Positions 46,261-56,751 are shown, counted from the stretch's first letter. The stretch is 64,000 bases of DNA from an uncultured Nesterenkonia sp. (GCA_947494195.1 CANLUC010000006.1:32380-96379), one strand, 5' to 3'. Notes: generated from the sequence alone by a model not told the origin. A program made the numbers and translations.

Positions 46261-48234
46261 TCAGTGGGCCGGTGCGGTGAGGTGTGGCCTGGCTCTCGGT
46301 TCTGCTGAGATGAAAGCATGCTCGGCTGAGGGAGAGCGGGCGGCGCGCAGCCCGTTGAGGATGACGAAGACTTCAGCGATCTCATGGACCAGCACGACAG
46401 CGGCTAGACCGAGCACACCGGTGATCGCCGGGGGGAGCAGCACGATGATCAGCGCCAGTGACAAGACGATGTTCTGGGTGATGATCCGTCGGCCTCGCCG
46501 GGTGTGATCAAGTGCCTGGGGGATCCGACGCAGGTCTTCGCCGGTGAAAGCGACATCTGCTGATTCGACTGCGGCGTCCGAGCCGGTGGCACCCATCGCG
46601 ATACCGATATCTGCGGCGGCCAGGGCGGGGGCGTCATTGATGCCGTCACCGATCATCGCCACCGGACCTGCTCCGGCTTCGCGCAGCTGGGTCACGGCGT
46701 GTGCCTTGTCCTGGGGGCGCAGCTGAGACCGGACCTCGGTGATGCCCGCCTCGTGGGCGAGTGCTTCTGCGGTGCGGGTGTTGTCCCCGGTGAGCATGGT
46801 CACGCCCAGACCCCGGGAGGTCAGGGATGTGATGACCTGGCTGGTCTCCGGGCGAAGCTCATCACGGACCCCGATCGCGCCAACCGGCTGACGCCCCCGG
46901 TGCAGGATCACCATGGTCATGCCTCGATTCTCGAAGTCTTCGACCTGTTCAGCGAGTTCACCTGGGCTGAGCCAGCGCGGATTCCCCACAGAGATCGGCA
47001 CCTCATCGACGATGCCGCTGATTCCTTGACCAGCCGTCTCTGTGACCTGCTGAGCATCAAGCACTTCGGTGGACTCGGTCGTGATGGCTGCGGCCAACGG
47101 GTGGGTGCTATGGGCCTCCAGAGACGCCGCCCAGTTCAACACCTGGGACCGGGTGGTGTCACCGGTGGTGAGCACCACGGTGACGGTGGGCTCATTGCGG
47201 GTCAGGGTCCCTGTCTTGTCCAGGGCCACATGGCGGATGCCACCGAGGCGTTCGAAGGCGGCGCCGGACTTGATGATCACTCCAAATTTGCTGGCTGCAC
47301 CGATGCCAGAGACCACCGTGATCGGCACTGAGATCGCTAACGCGCACGGCGAGGCGGCCACCAGGACGACCAGGGCACGCTGCACCCATAGCTCCGAGTC
47401 GCCGAGGATCCACCCGACCAGAGCGACCACGGTCGCCAGGAGGAGCACCCCTGGCACGAGGGGTCGAGCTAGACGATCGGCTAAGCGGGCTTGGTTGCCC
47501 TTCTGAGTCTGTGCCTGCTCGACCAGCTCCACGACCGTGGTCAGGGAGTTATCCGTGCCTGAGGCGGTGGCTTCGACGTCTAAGGTCCCGGAGGTGTTGA
47601 TCGATCCGGCCAGCACGTCATCCCCGGGGCTGACTTCTACAGGGATGGATTCTCCGGTGATCGCTGAGAGATCCATGCTGCTGTGCCCAGAACGCACCAC
47701 CGCGTCGGTGGCCAGACGCTCACCAGCGGCTAGACGCAGCACATCACCGGCGACGAGATCCTCAACCGGTGTGGTGCGCTTTGTACCATCGGCCGCGAGC
47801 ACGGTGGCGGTGGTGGGGATCAGGCCTAGGAGTGAGCGCAGCCCAGACTGGGCCCGGTCCATGGAGAGGTCCTCCAGCGCCTCGACGATCGAGTACAGGA
47901 AAGCCAGAGCGGCGGCTTCCTCGATATACCCCAGGAGGACTGCGCCCGTCGCGCTGATCGTCATCAGCAGTCCGATTCCCAGCCGACCGCGAGTGAACAG
48001 TCCCGTCAGCGCCCCCGGGACGAACTGGGAGGCACCGAAGAGCAGCGAACTCCAGAACAGCACCATAGCGAGCGTCTCGGCTTCGCTGGAGAGCCACTCC
48101 ACCAGGAGCCCGAACACCAGCAGCAGGCCCGAGGATGCAGGAATCAGCACGGAAGGGCTACGCCACCACGGGGTGTGGCGCTCTTGCTCAGCGGCCGGTC
48201 CGGGGGCTTCGCAGCCGCAGGCCGATGTGCTCAC
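46261..48234 (-). CDS. Heavy-metal translocating P1B-type ATPase with SPC transmembrane motif
   Basis: TGESIPVE, VAASPCALAIS, DKTGTLT, GDGINDAPALA, HEIAEVFVILNGLRAAR; GTG start overlaps the cmtR stop. Confidence 0.9.
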   Translation of the reverse strand: MSTSACGCEAPGPAAEQERHTPWWRSPSVLIPASSGLLLVFGLLVEWLSSEAETLAMVLFWSSLLFGASQFVPGALTGLFTRGRLGIGLLMTISATGAVLLGYIEEAAALAFLYSIVEALEDLSMDRAQSGLRSLLGLIPTTATVLAADGTKRTTPVEDLVAGDVLRLAAGERLATDAVVRSGHSSMDLSAITGESIPVEVSPGDDVLAGSINTSGTLDVEATASGTDNSLTTVVELVEQAQTQKGNQARLADRLARPLVPGVLLLATVVALVGWILGDSELWVQRALVVLVAASPCALAISVPITVVSGIGAASKFGVIIKSGAAFERLGGIRHVALDKTGTLTRNEPTVTVVLTTGDTTRSQVLNWAASLEAHSTHPLAAAITTESTEVLDAQQVTETAGQGISGIVDEVPISVGNPRWLSPGELAEQVEDFENRGMTMVILHRGRQPVGAIGVRDELRPETSQVITSLTSRGLGVTMLTGDNTRTAEALAHEAGITEVRSQLRPQDKAHAVTQLREAGAGPVAMIGDGINDAPALAAADIGIAMGATGSDAAVESADVAFTGEDLRRIPQALDHTRRGRRIITQNIVLSLALIIVLLPPAITGVLGLAAVVLVHEIAEVFVILNGLRAARSPSAEHAFISAEPRARPHLTAPAH

Positions 48235-48593
48235 CGCTGGGCCGCCTGGCCCTCGCAGCACCCTGCTACCGTGCATTGCGGATCCACACAGGGGGCCTCT
48301 TCATCGACGGCCAGTGTGGTCTCTACCAGCGTGTTCAGCGCTCGAGACAGGTGAGCGTCGACGATCTCGTAGCGGGTCTTCCGACCCTGATGCTCCACGA
48401 CGATGATCCCGCAGTCCCGCAGGCACGCCAAGTGGTTCGACACATTCGACCGCGAGAGCCCCAGCTCCCGAGCAAGATCTCCGGGATACCGTGGCCCCTG
48501 GAGCAGGAGCAGCAGGATTCTCGAGCGGGTGGGATCAGCCATCGCCCGACCCAGCCGGTTCATCACATCGAGACGCGAAGCAATAGTCAGCAT
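48231..48593 (-). CDS. cmtR: CmtR-like ArsR/SmtB-family metal sensor
   Basis: RLGRAMADPTRSRILLLLLQGPRYPGDLARELGLSRSNVSNHLACLRDCGIIV...APCVDPQC; matches CmtR Cys arrangement. Confidence 0.85.
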   Translation of the reverse strand: MLTIASRLDVMNRLGRAMADPTRSRILLLLLQGPRYPGDLARELGLSRSNVSNHLACLRDCGIIVVEHQGRKTRYEIVDAHLSRALNTLVETTLAVDEEAPCVDPQCTVAGCCEGQAAQR

Positions 48594-48630
48594 GCGCTGA
48601 ACTATACATCAAGTAGTGAACTGTTTGGAG
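48594..48630 (-). promoter_or_regulatory. Leaderless promoter/candidate operator of cmtR
   Basis: Minus CAGTTCACTACTTGATGTATAGTTCAGCGCATG; TATAGT 7 nt from ATG, flanked by TTCA repeats. Confidence 0.5.
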
Positions 48631-48744
48631 AGTCTCCTACGGCCTCGGTGGGCGAGAAAAGTTTCTCAATTCCCCCGGCCCCGGGAGTCTTGGCAGACAC
48701 CAGAAAATCCCAGGGCCATCTTCGTAGTGAGGGCGGCTCTTTGA

Positions 48745-49509
48745 TCAGATGGGCATGACTACTTCGTTGGCGAACCAGTCTTGGAGAGCGTAGGTCCAGT
48801 CATTCCAGATGCCGGTGACCATTAACAGGCCCACGGTGATCAACATGCCCCCGCCCAGGCGCATGACAGTGGTCTTGTGCCGGGTGAAGAACTTCAAGGT
48901 GCGCATGCCACGTTGCATGCCTGCGCTGATGAGGATGAAGGGGATTCCCAGTCCCAGGCAGTAGGCAAACACCAGGAGGGCTCCGCGTGTGGAATCTTCT
49001 CCGTAGACCAGCGCCAGGACCGCGGCCAGGGTCGGTCCGATACATGGTGCCCAGCCGATGCCGAAGGTCGCACCGAGGAAGGGTGCTCCGAGCAGTCCGT
49101 CTGGTGGGCGGCGGTGGATCTTTCGTTCACGCTGGAAGAAGCTGAAGGCGCCCATGAAGATCAGGCCCATGAAAACGACGATGACCCCGAGCAGCTGAGT
49201 GACCCAGCCCCCCTCGACCCTGAGCCAGGTCGTGGCGTAGATGAATACCGACCCGATCAGCATGAAGACCACGCTGAACCCCAGGACGAAGAGCAGCGCG
49301 CCGAGCACCATGCGTGAGCGCGAGCGTTGATGCAGTTCAACCCCGGAGAGCCCGGTGATATACCCGAGGTAGCCAGGCACCAGCGGCAGCACGCACGGAG
49401 AGAGGAAGGAGACCAGGCCCGCGAGCATGGCAACCGGTGCTGCCAATAACAGCGAGCTGTCGAAGACGATTTCTGCGAAAGGGTTATTCGTGGTGGCTGC
49501 GCCGAGCAT
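48745..49509 (-). CDS. ccdA: Cytochrome c biogenesis protein CcdA
   Basis: AGLVSFLSPCVLPLVPGYLGYITGLSG...FGIGWAPCIGPTLAAVL. Confidence 0.92.
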   Translation of the reverse strand: MLGAATTNNPFAEIVFDSSLLLAAPVAMLAGLVSFLSPCVLPLVPGYLGYITGLSGVELHQRSRSRMVLGALLFVLGFSVVFMLIGSVFIYATTWLRVEGGWVTQLLGVIVVFMGLIFMGAFSFFQRERKIHRRPPDGLLGAPFLGATFGIGWAPCIGPTLAAVLALVYGEDSTRGALLVFAYCLGLGIPFILISAGMQRGMRTLKFFTRHKTTVMRLGGGMLITVGLLMVTGIWNDWTYALQDWFANEVVMPI

Positions 49510-50189
49510 CAGCGGTTCCCCCTCTGCTCCTCGCCGACGCTGTCAACGACGCCGCTGCCGGTTAAGTCGGCTTGATCTTCTTCCAGTACGGTGCTGATCA
49601 GGGTGCGCAGTGTGCTCGGCTCGATGATTCCTACGACACGAGCGCTGACCCGAGCCTGGGTGTCCAGGACCAACGTCGTGGGTACCGCGGAGGGGTGGAC
49701 GTAATCGGTCATGGCCATCATGACCTCTCCGGTCCGGTCCTCCATGGAGGGGTAGGTGATGCCGAAGTTCCGTTCAAAAGCCTCGGCAGTCGCTTGGGTG
49801 TCGCGGGTATTGATCCCGAAGAATTGGACGCCATCGGGTCTGAACTCCTCATAGGCGGCTTGTAAGTCGGGAGCCTCTACCCGGCACGGAGCGCAGGCGG
49901 CGTACCAAAAGTTCAGGACGGTGACCTCACCCTGGAGGGTCTCCGGGGTGATCTTTGTACCGTTGAAGAGTGTGGCCTCGAAGGCCACGGCAGCCCCACG
50001 ATTACCAGGTGCGAATTCCTCCACGGAACCGTCACCAGAGATGTAGTTCGATCCATCATTTTGTGCTCGCTGTGCCAGGTCGTCATTGTCGGAGCCGCAA
50101 GCGCTGACCATAAACGCCGTGGCGGTCAACGCGATCGTGGTGAGGGCGTGTCGGCGGGTCCGAGGTGTGGGGGAAGAATCTGCTGTCAT
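49509..50189 (-). CDS. TlpA-like thiol:disulfide oxidoreductase
   Basis: VTVLNFWYAACAPCRVEAPDL CAPC motif; lipobox-like signal VSACGS. Confidence 0.88.
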   Translation of the reverse strand: MTADSSPTPRTRRHALTTIALTATAFMVSACGSDNDDLAQRAQNDGSNYISGDGSVEEFAPGNRGAAVAFEATLFNGTKITPETLQGEVTVLNFWYAACAPCRVEAPDLQAAYEEFRPDGVQFFGINTRDTQATAEAFERNFGITYPSMEDRTGEVMMAMTDYVHPSAVPTTLVLDTQARVSARVVGIIEPSTLRTLISTVLEEDQADLTGSGVVDSVGEEQRGNR

Positions 50190-50288
50190 GGAGTCTCCTG
50201 GGTGTGAGATCTTCGCGGTCCTGTGCGGCCGGTCGGGCTCTGTGCTTGCCGTCCTCGCCGCGCTCTGGGACAAGGGGAGCCGCACGCT

Positions 50289-50930
50289 TTAGGAGAAGTT
50301 CAGAGCGGCAACGATCACGAGTCCCGCGATCAGCACGAACCATGTCAGCAACACGGTGCCGTGGTGCTCCAGCACGGCCCGTTCCAGTCGTGGGGGTCCT
50401 CCAGATCTCTGGTGGCCCCATCGGCTCAGGGATTCGAGGCTGACGTACCACATGGCGGAGAACATGGCGGCCCACGCGAGCATGCAATAGGGGCAGAGCG
50501 CTTCGATGCTGAATAGGCTCTGAGACATCAACCAGCCCACGAAGAACGTGCCAAGTGTGACACCGGCCTGCAGCCCACCCCAGTACCACCCGCTCAGGCG
50601 GGCACCACCCAGAAGTGCCCCGCCGGTGGCAGCGACCAGTGCAAATCCTACGAGGCCGATATACGGGTTGGGGAACCCAAAGACCTCAGCTTGCCAGGAG
50701 TTCATCACCGGCAAACAGGACACGGTCTCGCCCAGGGTGCAGCTCGGAGAATAGAAGGGGTTGGTCAGCAGCCAGTACTTCTCCACCGCGAGGATGAAAG
50801 AAGGCACCAGTCCCAGGACACCAGAGACGAGAAGCACCAGCCCCGTGACCTTGGAAGGTAGGCCCGGAACGCTTCCGGGTGATACTGGCGCGGAACTTTC
50901 AGACGACTCAGGTGTGGTGTGTGTCCTCAC
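50289..50930 (-). CDS. Vitamin K epoxide reductase (VKOR) family protein
   Basis: VSCLPVMNSWQAEVFGFPNPYIGLVGFALV...ALCPYCMLAW. Confidence 0.9.
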   Translation of the reverse strand: MRTHTTPESSESSAPVSPGSVPGLPSKVTGLVLLVSGVLGLVPSFILAVEKYWLLTNPFYSPSCTLGETVSCLPVMNSWQAEVFGFPNPYIGLVGFALVAATGGALLGGARLSGWYWGGLQAGVTLGTFFVGWLMSQSLFSIEALCPYCMLAWAAMFSAMWYVSLESLSRWGHQRSGGPPRLERAVLEHHGTVLLTWFVLIAGLVIVAALNFS

Positions 50931-51650
50931 TGAGCTTCGAGGGCTTCATCAAGGGGGTCTGTGAGGTCTTCGATCGACTCAGGGTTGAGCTGTTCGTCGT
51001 TGACGAAGAACGTCGGTGTCCCCTGGAGTTGAAGCTCTACAGCATCGTCAAAGTCCGCTTGGACCCGGTCTGCGACCTCATCGGAGAAGTAGTCCTCTTC
51101 CCATTGATCCATGTCGAGTCCGAGTTCCTCGGCGTAGCCACGAAACACATCGTCCTGAGGGTCTTCGTTGTGGCTCCATTGCTCCTGGGTCTCGTACATC
51201 TGCTGATACATCGCCTCGAGTTCACCCTGTCGGGCGGCAGCTTCCACCGCGTGGGCTGCCTGCCGGGAGTTTGGGTGCCCATCGAGGGGGAAGTACCGGA
51301 TCACGAAGGACACTTCTCCTTCGTAGCGTTCCCGAAGATCTTCGACGGCGGGGTAGATCGCGCCGCAGGCCTCGCACTCGAAGTCCAGGAACTCCACAAA
51401 GGTCACATCGCTCTGCGGGACGTCGTCGAGTCTGCGTGAATCTTCTCTGACGATCAGCTCGGAGTTCACTGCGCTGGACCCAGAGGCAGGGGGAGTTTCT
51501 TCTGGGGAATCGCGGAAGATCATGATCGCGACCACGGCTAGGACCACGACGACTGCTACGCCAAGAAGCCATCGTAGAGTCTTTTTCTTGGTGGCCGTGC
51601 CGCCAAGGGGGCTGTTGATAGGGGGATCTGAGGGGTGATCAGCAGACATG
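50927..51650 (-). CDS. DsbA-like thioredoxin-fold protein, membrane anchored
   Basis: FVEFLDFECEACGAIYPAVEDLRERYEGEVSFVIRYFPLDGHPNS...GTPTFFVND. Confidence 0.9.
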
Positions 51651-51760
51651 GGGATCCGTTCTTGAGGCAGGTTCTTGGTCACCGGTAGAGCGCAGCTCAC
51701 CGGGGCAGAGCAAAACGAGCCATCGCCGAAGCGCAGCAGCGATCAAGTCTCAGACGCGCT

Positions 51761-52456
51761 TCACGAGGCCAGGATGAGCTCTGGTGGCCCCCGAAGAGGA
51801 GTGGGCCCCTCCCCAGGGCGAGGTCTGACGGGCGCCCATATCGTGTTTGCCACGGCCACACAGGCTGGGTAGGAGGCCCGGGGAATGGCCTCGGGCAGCG
51901 GCTGAAACAGCGACATCCCCAGCACCAGGTACAGCACTTCTACCAGCTCATCGCCGCGACGGATCACCGCGTAGGTGACCACCAGAGCCACCACATGAAT
52001 CGAGAGGGCGCCGAATTCGAGATGAATCAGCAGCGGATGCTGATGATCCCCCACAGCAGTGGGACCTGGCCCGAACAGCAGGTGAAGGAAGACTTGACCA
52101 GTCAGTACCGCACTGACGAGTCGTCCTCGGCTGCGCGGCACGCGTGAGAGACCGATGCAGACCGGTGTGGCCACAGTGAGGGCGAGGAGAACTATTACTG
52201 GTTCCGGAACATGGCCGGTGGCGGAGTAGTGAGCCACAGCGGTGGAGAGCACGGCGGTGAAACCGATGATGATTCCCCGGGCGATCCGTCCAAGACCGCG
52301 AAGATTTGAGGCGTACACAGCACCCTGCCTCCTCCCAGTCTCCACACCCCAAGGGTGGGGATCGGCTATCTGCAGAAATTCTACAGGACGTAGAAAACGG
52401 CATACCGAGAGGTGCCTGTGGCGAGCCACCGAAGCCCGGCCCGGCAGCGAATCCAC
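51761..52456 (-). CDS. Hypothetical membrane protein of the copper locus (start uncertain, likely GTG near 52322)
   Basis: Hydrophobic ORF with several predicted TM segments. Confidence 0.55.
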   Translation of the reverse strand: MDSLPGRASVARHRHLSVCRFLRPVEFLQIADPHPWGVETGRRQGAVYASNLRGLGRIARGIIIGFTAVLSTAVAHYSATGHVPEPVIVLLALTVATPVCIGLSRVPRSRGRLVSAVLTGQVFLHLLFGPGPTAVGDHQHPLLIHLEFGALSIHVVALVVTYAVIRRGDELVEVLYLVLGMSLFQPLPEAIPRASYPACVAVANTIWAPVRPRPGEGPTPLRGPPELILAS

Positions 52457-52753
52457 CTGAAGTCCTGCGGGGATCGTTCCCGTGCGACTGACGGTCAGCC
52501 TCGTGGTGTAGATGCTGCCATCGCCGGTCTGTGTGATGCTGCTCGCGGGTCATGCTGCACTGATGTGGTCAAGGCGCCGCCCTGGATTTCGCTCGCGTCA
52601 GGATGCGGACCCAACGTTGAGCAGGAATGTCCCGTCGTGGCCGAGGGGCTCGACCCTTCGGGGCATCACCGGCTGGGGTCTCAGCAGGGACCCCCAAGCG
52701 CGCGGGTTCATCTCCTGACTTGCAACCGGGGCCCGCCGATCGACGCGTCAGCG

Positions 52754-53410
52754 TCAGAGTTTGCGGCGCCTGGTGACAGTGATGATTACTGCGCCCAGCA
52801 CCACTGCGCCCAGCACCAACGCAGCGAGGACAAGCGCCTGCCAGGCGGGCAGGCTGCCTGAATCCTGGGTCCCGGAAAGGTCGGCGTCCGCCTCGGAGGT
52901 GGGGTCACGCTCAGGGCTCTGAGAAGACGCTGGTGGGGCTGGGGTGCCAGCCTGTTCTGGGTCCTCGTCGGTGGGTTCGGAGCTGGGATCCTGTGCAGAC
53001 GGTGATTCTGCTGCGACGCTGAACGAGTAGCTGCCTTCGATGCGGTGTCCGTCAGAGGACACCACCGACCATTGCACCCGGTAGTCCCCGGCGCCCACCT
53101 CGGGCAAGGGCACGGTGGCGGTACCAGAATCGATGCGCGGGGGAGTATCGGTGATGACCTCGCCCTCGGCGTCAGAGACGATGATCAGCGGGTTCATCTC
53201 CACCAGCTCCCCAGAAAAAGTCAGCGAGACCTGGTGCGGGGGTTGCTGCAGCACGGCTCCGTCCGCCGGGGTGGTGTCCATCAGGACGTCGTGGGCCAGA
53301 GCTCGGGGCGCGGTGACGGTGCTGATCACACCGAGCAGAGCGATGATCATGGTGAATATGAAGACTCGGGGTAGTACTCGGGTAGGGCGAGGAGAAACGT
53401 GGCTTCGCAT
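52754..53410 (-). CDS. copC: CopC-domain copper resistance protein
   Basis: LAHDVLMDTTPADGAVLQQPPHQVSLTFSGELVEM...YRVQWSVVSSDGHRIEGSYSF; TAGGAT-N6-ATG. Confidence 0.88.
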   Translation of the reverse strand: MRSHVSPRPTRVLPRVFIFTMIIALLGVISTVTAPRALAHDVLMDTTPADGAVLQQPPHQVSLTFSGELVEMNPLIIVSDAEGEVITDTPPRIDSGTATVPLPEVGAGDYRVQWSVVSSDGHRIEGSYSFSVAAESPSAQDPSSEPTDEDPEQAGTPAPPASSQSPERDPTSEADADLSGTQDSGSLPAWQALVLAALVLGAVVLGAVIITVTRRRKL

Positions 53411-53644
53411 CACACCATCCTAAGTGGACAGGAACGCTGAACCCTTCTCTGCGTCTACAGGGACGGGACTACGGAGTCACCAAGAGCCTCTGCGCGGGAT
53501 GCTGAAGAGGGTGTCTGCTCCGGTGTCACCAGGCTGAGGGCCTGCACGTAAGGGGCCTGCCTGTGCGAGGTCTCACTTGGTCGCTGGTGTGAAGCACCAG
53601 GGCGCCGTCATCGGTCCGGACGGGATTGAGGCTAACCTTGGCGG

Positions 53645-55711
53645 GTGAAGAATTTGAGTCGTATTGGTCGCCCGTCGGTGTGGTGGTTCGTTCTCGCGGG
53701 TCTGCTCGCAGCGGTGCTCGCTACCGTGACCGGACTGCTGATAACCGGTGCCTCCGCTCCGAGCTCCCTGGCCGATCCTGGCCCGGTGGTGCGGTGGGGC
53801 ACACCGATCGTGACAGTACTCCTGAACCTGACGGCGACGGTGGCCATCGGAGCCTTCTTCCTTTGTGCCTTTGTTCTTCCCCGACGGCACCCGGAGATCA
53901 ACGGCCAGCCCCACACCGGTGGCGCTATCGGGGCTCCGGAATCCGCTGCTGGCTCCGGGAAAGAGCCAGTGGGGGGCGCCTGGCGTTTCGCCGCCGGCAT
54001 CGGAATGTTCGCCGTGATCCTCTGGGTCCCGACACAGCTGGCGCACTTGATCCTGACCCACCTCGCGGCCCTTGGCACGGAGATCGGCAGCGTCTCCTAC
54101 ATGGAGCACCTGGTGCAGTACGTCACCGAGATCGACGCGGGACGCATCCTTGTCGTGGGAGCGTTGATAGTCGTCCTGGCCTCCGCGGTCGCGGTCACGG
54201 TCACTGGGTACACCTCAGCTGCTGTGACCGTGTTGTTTGGAGTGCTGGCCCTGGTGCCGCTGGCCCTGACCGGTCACGCCGCAGGAGCAGCCAATCACCA
54301 ACTGGCGGTGACTGCCATCTGGTTGCACGTGGTCGGGGTCACGATCTGGGCCGGCGGTCTGGCGGTGCTATGCCTAGTGTCACCGCGCACCGGTCCAACC
54401 CTTGGCGCTGTGGTGCAGCGCTATTCACAGGTGGCCCTGTGGTGCTTTGTCCTGGTGGCCGTCTCGGGCATCACCAGTGCCTGGATCCGGCTGCAGAGCG
54501 TGACGGACCTGGTCACAACGACCTATGGCTGGTTGCTGCTGATCAAAATCGTGTTGACCCTGGTGCTGGGTGTGGCCGGGTGGTGGCACCGCCGAGTGAC
54601 GATCCCGGCGATCGGCAGACACGCGGTCGCCTCCCAGGCCGACGTCGGTTCTGAAGGCAAGCCCCGTCAGGTCCGGGGTTGGGCGTTCTGGCGATTGGCC
54701 GGTGTGGAGGTGCTGGTCATGGGCGCCGTCATGGGAGTTGCCGGGGCTCTAGGCTCTTCGGCACCGCCCATCCCCCAGGAACCTGCTCCCACCGATTCAG
54801 GGTTGGCCTTCTTCCTGACTGGCAGCCCGGTGCCACCACCGCCGACGGTGCTGAGCTACCTCAGCCACTGGCGACCGGATCTGATGCTGGGACTGCTCAG
54901 CGTCGCCGCCGTCCTGATCTACCTGCGCTGGGTGGCGCGTCTGCGTCGGCGCGGCGAGATCTGGGCTCCGGGTCGTACCGCCAGCTGGATCCTCGGCTGG
55001 GCGCTGTTCTACTGGTTAACCAACGGAGGCCCCAGCGTGTACGGCGCGGTCATGTTCAGCGGATACGCGCTGCAACTGCTGACAATCACTGCGGTAGTGC
55101 CCATTTTTCTGGTGCACGGAGCTGGCCCCACACTGGCGTTGCAGGCGTTGCCCCCACGCCAGGACGGCTCCTATGGTCCCCGGGAATGGATTTTGCACCT
55201 GACTCGATCACCCAGAGTGAGTGCCTTGGCCCATCCGATGCTGCTGGCGGGGATTCTGGGTGGGTCCCTGCTGGTGCTGTTCCTCACTCCGCTGTTAGAC
55301 CTCACGGCAGGAAGCTATTTCGCTCGCGCTGCCCTGGTGGTGTACCTGTTGCTGATCAGCGGGGCCTTCATCCAGGCTGTCACCAACGCGCCCGGTCATC
55401 GTCAGACTACTTATCCTGGGCGATTGCTTGCTCTAGGAGTGGCACTGGCCTGCTACGCCGTTCTGGGATTCGGCATCATTTCCCAGACCGGACTGCTTTC
55501 GGTGGACTACTTCGCACAGATGGGGCTGCCCTGGATGGACAATGCTCTGTCCGACCAAGACTTGGGAGGCATGATCGTCCTTGGCGTTGGGGGCGCAAGC
55601 ATCGTGGCTCTAACTCTCGGGGCCACAGCCACTCGGCGTTCACCTGCCCGGACAGCATCAACGTCGCACCCTGTGCCCGTCCCCAGCGACAGGGGTGCAT
55701 CTAGTGATTGA
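53645..55711 (+). CDS. CopD-CtaG fusion (copper import / cytochrome oxidase assembly)
   Basis: CopD N-terminal half; CtaG-like C-terminal half with YLTNGGPSVYGAVMFSGYALQLL; TAACCT-N6-GTG. Confidence 0.88.
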   Translation: MKNLSRIGRPSVWWFVLAGLLAAVLATVTGLLITGASAPSSLADPGPVVRWGTPIVTVLLNLTATVAIGAFFLCAFVLPRRHPEINGQPHTGGAIGAPESAAGSGKEPVGGAWRFAAGIGMFAVILWVPTQLAHLILTHLAALGTEIGSVSYMEHLVQYVTEIDAGRILVVGALIVVLASAVAVTVTGYTSAAVTVLFGVLALVPLALTGHAAGAANHQLAVTAIWLHVVGVTIWAGGLAVLCLVSPRTGPTLGAVVQRYSQVALWCFVLVAVSGITSAWIRLQSVTDLVTTTYGWLLLIKIVLTLVLGVAGWWHRRVTIPAIGRHAVASQADVGSEGKPRQVRGWAFWRLAGVEVLVMGAVMGVAGALGSSAPPIPQEPAPTDSGLAFFLTGSPVPPPPTVLSYLSHWRPDLMLGLLSVAAVLIYLRWVARLRRRGEIWAPGRTASWILGWALFYWLTNGGPSVYGAVMFSGYALQLLTITAVVPIFLVHGAGPTLALQALPPRQDGSYGPREWILHLTRSPRVSALAHPMLLAGILGGSLLVLFLTPLLDLTAGSYFARAALVVYLLLISGAFIQAVTNAPGHRQTTYPGRLLALGVALACYAVLGFGIISQTGLLSVDYFAQMGLPWMDNALSDQDLGGMIVLGVGGASIVALTLGATATRRSPARTASTSHPVPVPSDRGASSD

Positions 55712-56001
55712 GGCCGATTCTGGAGAAGTCTCCCCGGCTGCACCACTCTCGTAGTTGGACTCGCAACAGGTACCGGGTAGAGCTGCGACGCAGATCTCGA
55801 GGCTGGATCAAGACCCGCTTCAATACGGGCGCCAGGAGCTAAGTTGCGACCATCAGGAAACGACCTTGATCACTGCACAGTGACCCGGGTGGGCACGGAT
55901 GTACGCGCCCCATGGTCGTTGACCGGTCACGTACTAGGGTTCTTGAGTAACTCCACGAAGACATAGCTCTGCGTCTCAGGCTCTCTCATCGAGGTCGATG
56001 G

Positions 56002-56703
56002 TCATCCTTCATCGGCGCCGAGAGGGGTATGTCCGGGCTGGGGGAGCACCCAGAGAGCTGCTGCGTCAGAGGTGAGTATTGTGATCGACCCGTGGTCGGG
56101 GGTGGTGCAGATAGTGGTCGCGTCCGGATCACGGTGGGTGACGTGGATGATGGTGCCCGGAGAGAGATGGTGATCGCGAAGGTTCTTCAGTCGCTCCGGG
56201 TTGGCGTCGGAGACCCGGCAGATCTCGTAGGATCCCACTTCAGCGCTGTCGAGCCGGATCGAGTGCGGAGGACGGTGGGTGTGGCCGGTTGCCGTGGGGA
56301 TGGGGTCCCCGTGCGGGTCCTGATCTGGGTGTCCTAAGACCGTGTCGATGCGCTCAATCATCATGTCAGAGACAGCGTGTTCAAGACGTTCGGCCTCATC
56401 GTGGACCTCCTCCCATCGGTAATCCAAGACAGTGACGAGAAAAGACTCCAGTAATCGATGCCGACGGACCATGGCCACCGCGTATTCGCGCCCGGTCGAG
56501 GTCAGGGTCACCGGCCGGTAGGGCTGGTGGTCGACGAGCCCCTGGGTGGCTAGTCGCTTAATCGTGTCGCTGACGTTGGGTGCACTGGTGCCGAACCGGT
56601 GAGCCAGGGCTGTGGTGGTGATCGGCGGCTCACCCCATTCGATGGCGGACCAGATTGCCTTGAGATAGTCCTGGGTGACCGGGGTGATCTCGGATAGGTC
56701 CAC
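56002..56703 (-). CDS. mntR: DtxR/MntR-family metal-dependent regulator
   Basis: PVTQDYLKAIWSAIEWGEPPITTTALAHRFGTSAPNVSDTIKRLATQGLVDHQPYRPVTLTSTGREYA... with C-terminal FeoA-like domain. Confidence 0.88.
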   Translation of the reverse strand: MDLSEITPVTQDYLKAIWSAIEWGEPPITTTALAHRFGTSAPNVSDTIKRLATQGLVDHQPYRPVTLTSTGREYAVAMVRRHRLLESFLVTVLDYRWEEVHDEAERLEHAVSDMMIERIDTVLGHPDQDPHGDPIPTATGHTHRPPHSIRLDSAEVGSYEICRVSDANPERLKNLRDHHLSPGTIIHVTHRDPDATTICTTPDHGSITILTSDAAALWVLPQPGHTPLGADEG

Positions 56704-56751
56704 GGTCTGCTCCTCTCTTAGCTCTGGAGAATGCGGGGCCAGGCGCGGTGG

